Below are positions 58,658 through 64,000 of a DNA stretch of 64,000 nucleotides, in pieces. The translations under genes and the position numbers were made by a program. The notes below the pieces were generated by a model. It was not told the DNA's origin, searched no databases, and saw only the letters and a program-made list of their open reading frames with translations. Numbering within the stretch: position 1 is the stretch's first letter; each line of letters opens with the position of its first letter. The DNA comes from Anoplopoma fimbria (taxonomy: Eukaryota; Chordata; Actinopteri; Perciformes; Anoplopomatidae): positions 9,596,553 to 9,660,552 of the forward strand of contig NC_072465.1 in NCBI RefSeq assembly GCF_027596085.1. The letters run 5' to 3'.

Positions 58658-61600
58658 GAATATGTTTTTTACCTAACTGGCGTTGGTAAACTATGGAAGT
58701 TAACTAACAAAACTAAGTTAAAAATAACTCAGTGTTTGACTTGGTTTCACGTGGGACAAAAACAGTATAGAATCATATCAACAATATTTTTTCATCATCA
58801 ACATCAGTAACTTGATATTAATTTACAAGTTCATGTATATATTGTAGGCCTATTTGGTATGTCAAAGGCTACCTTCCAGTTTGCATTAGCAGTATTCAGT
58901 GATACACAGTCACCACAATGACAGCAGTTGAACTTGAATTGAAAATCTGTCAGTGAAAGAAAGTGATGGAAAGCCCTCCAGCTGTCTGATGATGGAAGCT
59001 GTTGTAATTGAAGAAAGTTGAGGTTGACAACATCCACCCTGCAGCTCTTTTTTTCTGGAAAGTAATTAAAAACCAAGTTATGATATATAATATCCACTTG
59101 CTTTTGTTATACATTATACTACTGAACCGTTCATTTTCTGTTACCATTTACCACAAGTAACTAATCCAAATAATGAGCAAATGATTTAATAAGACGTTTA
59201 CATTTATGCAGCGTGTAATTTGATAACGTTGCTGAAAATAAAGACCCACGCCACTGGTAGTACTTTAGCAATATTGGCATGGATGATTACAAAATTGGAA
59301 TGTTAAGTTGAATCAAGGTTTTTATTTATTAATATTAACACCCGTCAATGCAGAAAGAAAAAGTTGACATAAAGGCAGATTCAGGAACACACGGTTGTTT
59401 AAATCACGTAATCTGGATTTTTATTCCTGGAAACGTAAGTGGTATTGGTGGACAGGGCAATTATTAATGGCAACAAAGATACCTGTAGATAAATTAGGGT
59501 AGAATGAAGACAATTTAGAAAGAACTAGAACACACTGCCAAACAGCAGAAATATCCGACATGTCATAAAAATGTTTGGAACGTCAGAATTTGTAAACTCT
59601 TGTAAAGGCAAAAAAGAAAAATCTCTCCAAAGCTTCTATGCTGTTGAGAAAGTTTTATACAATTTTGAATCACTTCCATCCAGCTTTTCACGTGAGATAC
59701 TTCAAAATATGCATGAAAATATGTGAATGGAAACACGCCTAATGTGTGCGAAATAATCAATAGCTGGGTGTCAGACCCACAGAGATGACATCTTTTTCAC
59801 TTACCTTTTTTAATGTAGGTGCAACCATACAAAGTGGCCTGATTAGTTACCATCTTCTAATTGCAGAAGATCTGGTGAAAGGTCATGTAGTGGTAGTTTT
59901 TTTTTTAATGCAAATATTCAGTCGTTTCATCAGACTTTTCTCTCATTGTCAGCATATGAAGACATTTAAGCATCAGACATATGGATTTCTGTTTCCATGT
60001 CATACATTTTTCATTTGTCAGAACACCAGAGTTTGGCAAGAGAATATGCGGTAATTATTGAAAAATTCACCACATTAGCGGCTTATGGTGGAACAGCGAT
60101 GGCCTAGCCAAGTCCCACTACATTGGCAGTTCGATCTTTAAGACATTAAATCAAAGCTGACTCTTGTGTGACCAAATGTGCATCAGATGTCTTTTTTTTG
60201 TGGTAGCCCATATCGCCATAAGAGATGGGGTAATCAGTGTCTACATCTACAACGGAGCATTTCTGAGAGAGGGTGAGAAGAGGTGCTGCAGGACATCCAG
60301 GATGAGAAAAACAAGGCAGATTATGAGCATTAATTATTAAACTGTAACTTGAGATCATAATATGCACCTGGAAAATAGCATAATATCGCCTGTTTAAAGA
60401 AGAATGCCACCACAAACTTTTTCTGTATGAAAATACATACATATTTTTTGGGTCAAATAGATTTCAACAAGCCTCATCAGACTGACTGGTGATTTTAAAT
60501 TACGAAAAACATCCTTTTGTCATGAGGACTGCTGGTTTTTACTTCAAAACCTGCTTGTGTCAAATCCGCAACAAGAAACAAGGCTTGCCATACATATTAA
60601 AAATGGATTTGTTCATCTTGTCCAACCAGCATCCAACCACACACAGTCTCTTACAAACTTACCTGGCCTGCCTAGTCATCTCTTCACAGCTGGTTTCACT
60701 CCATTTTAGGGCTACGCCAGCATGAACCCGTACACATGCACACGGAACACACCCTTGAATGAGCCAAACTTGCAGGCCTCATTGGAGATAGACAGCAATT
60801 CGGATGTTAAACAGCCACTGAAAACACTTACGCATGACTGAGTTCTCATTGCAGGAAATCCAAAGCATCGTTTCTCACCAACATTACAGTTTGTGATTTG
60901 GTCAGGGGGCTGGAGTTGATTAGAGGGAATCAGCCAGCTAAGAGCTGAAATACATGGGGCTAGTAGGCGGGAGAATTTTTTGTTTTTTTCACCTGCTACA
61001 CAGACCCTATCTTCGTTGCTTTAGTTGCATGCCAGCTTCACTGTGCAAATATTGAGTTCTACCTACTATAATGCAGCTGGTTATGCAGGGTTTGAATTAT
61101 GCTGCATTCACACTGAATCAGGCGGATGGTAGACGGACAACACTTGCTACAGCACGGGAAAAACTAAAGGAAATACACATGACAATATTTTGATGGAATA
61201 AATATATTAAATTCATTATTTAGTTTCTACTATTTTATGGAATAATTTCAGTAATGCATGTTGTAAATTCCATCAAGAAAGGAAAGCAAAAAGTTAAAAT
61301 GTCAACTTTGGACAGAAATGCCGTTTACCGTTTCCTATTTCCTGTGTAACCTTTTAACCATGATATTCAGTTTGCTGTTGACATCTGCCCAATTCCACGT
61401 GAATGCAGCATTAACTGGATCGTTTTTAACACATTGATAAGATTAAACTATTTTAAGGTGAAATTTATAAACACCCACAAGGTTGCTCTGCTGCGTCAAA
61501 TTGCTTCTGGTACAGTTTAATCACTTTAAAACAGATTGTTCTTGTTTATTATGCAGCTCTATGAAGTTTTTACTTATTTGGGACGTAATCAATGTTGGAT

Positions 61601-62533
61601 CCAGGCAGGCTACAGTATTTTGGTCTCATATTATAAAATCAGTTTTTTAATCCATCTGTCTTTAATTTGACACCATGAAGAATGACAGGGGAAAATAGCT
61701 GAGAAAATAGCATGCACAAAACTACCTAATAGCAAACCTGCTTATTTCTTTTTTAATTATATACAGATGACTTTCATAGTTCAGTCTAAAAAGTGACAGA
61801 CATTTGCCAGGGGCTGTGACAAAGAAACTGGTTTCCCCTTCGACAGAACAGAGAACGGAGAAGAGAGAAATGGGCCGAGAGAGTAGAGGGAAGGAGGGTT
61901 AGGAAAGGTTAAGAGGGTGGGGAAATAAGAGGAACAACAATAAGAGGAAGGAACTGTGAGGAAAAAAGACAAAGGAGACGTGAGATGTTTCTTAGTCCAC
62001 TGGGGCTCTGGGATGTCCCATGGGTTTAGTTCTTTTTTCATTTGTATTTGATCCGTGACAGCAGGACGGATCGGTGCAAAAGCATCCATTGCACTGTTGG
62101 GTGCCTGCTGTGGAAGCTAGCACTCACCTTCACAAGCCTGAAAAAATAAATAAAAATCAATCGCCACACAAACAGAAAGCTTACTTGTTTGAAAGAGCTC
62201 AAAAGAACATCAAAACTCTAAACACAATGGTAGAGAGGAATTCAAACAAGAGGTGTTTTTATTTCAGAGGAAGGCTTGGTCTTTGGCTGCACAGACGTCT
62301 GTGTTTTTAGACACATGAATACTAATACAACTCTTAAGACTATTACTACTGTCACTAGTTACTCTGCTACAACTGTGTGAAAAACACAACACCCTCATTC
62401 ATTCAAATGAGACCACTGCTTTGGCTCCTTCCAAAAAGGTAAAAGGTTCAGATAGGTGCTGCGTTGGCCAATCAAATAAATGCAAGTTCACATTCCTGTT
62501 ACATTACTTTACAATGCACTGATGTTGCGACTG

Positions 62534-62800
62534 TGTCTAAGTAGTAGAGCAGGTCATTCTTCAATCAGAGGATCGGCGGTTCGGTCCCCGGCTCCGCTAG
62601 CTCATGTCGATGTGTCCATGGGCAAGACACCTAACCCCAAATTGCTCCTATAGGCTGTGTCTGTGGTGTATGAATGGGAACCTTGCATGGTAGCCCCTGC
62701 CATCAGTGTGCAAATGGTTGTGAATGGATGAATGACATGTAGTGTAAAAGTGCTTTGAATGGAAGGAAGACTAGAAAAGCGCCATACAAGTCCATTTACC
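62534..62800 (+). mobile_element. tRNA-like SINE fragment, plus orientation
   Basis: The head has a B-box-like 'ggttcggtccc' (62579-62589) after 'gagcaggtcattcttcaatc'. The tail has 'aaaagtgctttgaatgg' and 'aaaagcgccatacaagtcc', a common fish SINE 3' part. A shorter inverted relative is at 44551-44735. A 6-bp 'tgatgt' flank on each side might be a target duplication but is too short to trust. Confidence 0.65.
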
Positions 62801-63599
62801 ATGATGTATGTCTAGCGATTGTTGTGACTGATGAAGGATCAGATAATTTCCTTTTGCACCATAATTGCAAACTGAGTTTGCATCTGCTTTGGTATTTTGT
62901 AAATGAAAATAACGATGGGGTCTTTTATTATTAAGTTAAATTAACTAAGTCTTTCAGTATAAAATATAATAAAAAGATGAATAGTCTCCAAACTTGGAAA
63001 AAAATATACCTTTTGGCCCCACTGCCCTGCCCTCCTACCTACTATTATTGTACCGGTAGAGCTTATAACAAGTAGCCAAGGTTCCCAATCCTCTTTTTAA
63101 ATCTACTCTGTGAGGCGAATTGGTAGCTGGAGGAATTCAGGCTTGGATAAACTCTCCTGCCTGAAACAAACAATGAGCAACTGTGTCGTAAAAAATTGAT
63201 GGATACTCTAAAATACAAGACAGGAGAGAGGTCAACTACGAAGTCTTAAGAGACATCCAGTGACTGAGCTTGAAATTCTGTTTACTGCACTGCTAATGGC
63301 AAGAGGAAGTTAGAGGTTCAGATTTGTAGAGCTCTCAAGTAGTATTTTTAGTCTACTAGAACAACTGAATTGTTGCTGATTTTAACCCCTTAAGCCCTAA
63401 GTATGTTAGTGGATGTATTGTTTAAAATCAGAACATCAGACCCCCCCCTTACTTTGCAAAGCTGCATTCTTAATCATACAACCATACCATGTCATGTTGT
63501 GGACAATTTTCAGCACCAGTTCTTTTAGGCTGAAAGCAATGGATTAAATCGTAATTGAAAGAAGTTTTTCTAAAGTTTGATTAAAATCCTCATTCTTGG

Positions 63600-63820
63600 T
63601 CTTGACTAAAGCTGAACTTAGTATACATTTTTGTCAACTAATCTTTTGATTGACTATAATGTAACATGTTGCTGTCAACTAAAACAAGACAACAATGTAT
63701 GAAAATAACAATATGAATTAAATAAAGGTAAGGTAGACAAAACATGACTACAACTAACATGGACTTTTGTTCTCAGGACTGAGACTAAAATTTGATTTAA
63801 AAAAAGTTGACAAAATGAAC
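63600..63820 (-). repeat. Interspersed repeat rich in 'gactaaaact'
   Basis: 'cttgactaaagctgaac', 'gtcaactaaaacaagac' and 'ggactgagactaaaattt' resemble a widespread fish repeat. Boundaries uncertain. Confidence 0.4.
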
Positions 63821-64000
63821 ACAAATGCATTTTTTACTTGAAAAAGAAAAAAACCGTTTTAGATTAAGAGATATAAGTGTTGAAAAAAACCTAAATCCAG
63901 CAGAATGTTCAGGGCTGCAGAAGACTTGGAGTATTGAAGCTTGTTAACCCAAAGACAGTGGACGCCAAGTAGAACAAGTCCCTGGCCCAATGCTGTTCGG

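Larger units (their letters stand above)
35701..64000. other. Non-coding region with repeats, no confident gene
   Basis: No assembled coding exon set could be found on either strand. Features within are listed separately. Unlisted stretches (for example 39500-40630, 41050-42100, 48050-49990, 53960-56170, 58680-62530, 62810-63590) show AT-rich unique-looking sequence without recognisable genes. The region may be intergenic or a large intron. Confidence 0.55.

Noticed and set aside
1..64000. Bacterial-type features (operons, CRISPR arrays, ribosome binding sites)
   Set aside because: The sequence is vertebrate nuclear DNA with introns, SINEs and microsatellites. The tandem repeats lack CRISPR-like spacers.

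Overview
The window looks like genomic DNA from a ray-finned fish, probably a percomorph-grade teleost. It has an intron-rich vertebrate gene, long (CA/TG)n microsatellites, a Tc1-like transposon with IR/DR ends, a tRNA-derived SINE and many fish-type short repeats. The species cannot be named from the sequence. The longest open frames outside the transposons are microsatellite or minisatellite artefacts.

The only host protein-coding gene I can assemble is nucks1 (nuclear casein kinase and cyclin-dependent kinase substrate 1), on the minus strand from 17298 (ATG) to 5916 (stop). Eight coding exons, each with GT/AG borders and compatible phases, add up to 912 nt, or 303 residues plus stop. The start MSRPVR, the NYSQF motif, the QAASK/SKQRE block, the [13 protein letters not shown] junction and the APSGED C-terminus identify it. 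One 51-codon exon (11017-11169) has no counterpart in the mammalian protein as I remember it. A GC-rich promoter with two CCAAT boxes lies at about 17560-17720. A long 3' UTR probably runs down to about 3263.

From 17.75 to 28.7 kb there is no convincing gene. The region holds repeat copies, including a SINE with a perfect 12-bp target duplication, a MITE with terminal inverted repeats, a 21-bp minisatellite and several older interspersed repeats.

A 7-kb Ty3/gypsy LTR retrotransposon (28722-35700) is complete in layout: LTR, gag, protease, RT, RNase H, integrase, polypurine tract, LTR. It is broken by several frameshifts and stops. Its Gag resembles the PNMA (paraneoplastic Ma antigen) family, the group of vertebrate genes known to derive from such gags.

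From 35.7 to 64 kb I again find no confident coding gene. There is a possible non-coding first exon ending in a strong GTAAGT donor (36725/36726), a candidate conserved regulatory block (about 52.13-52.72 kb), remnants of two LINE types, a solo LTR with a 5-bp duplication (56181-56695, minus orientation), a nearly full-length but inactivated Tc1-like element (57034-58615), and more copies of the repeats seen earlier. This half may be a long intron or an intergenic regulatory region. Only synteny or transcript data could decide that.
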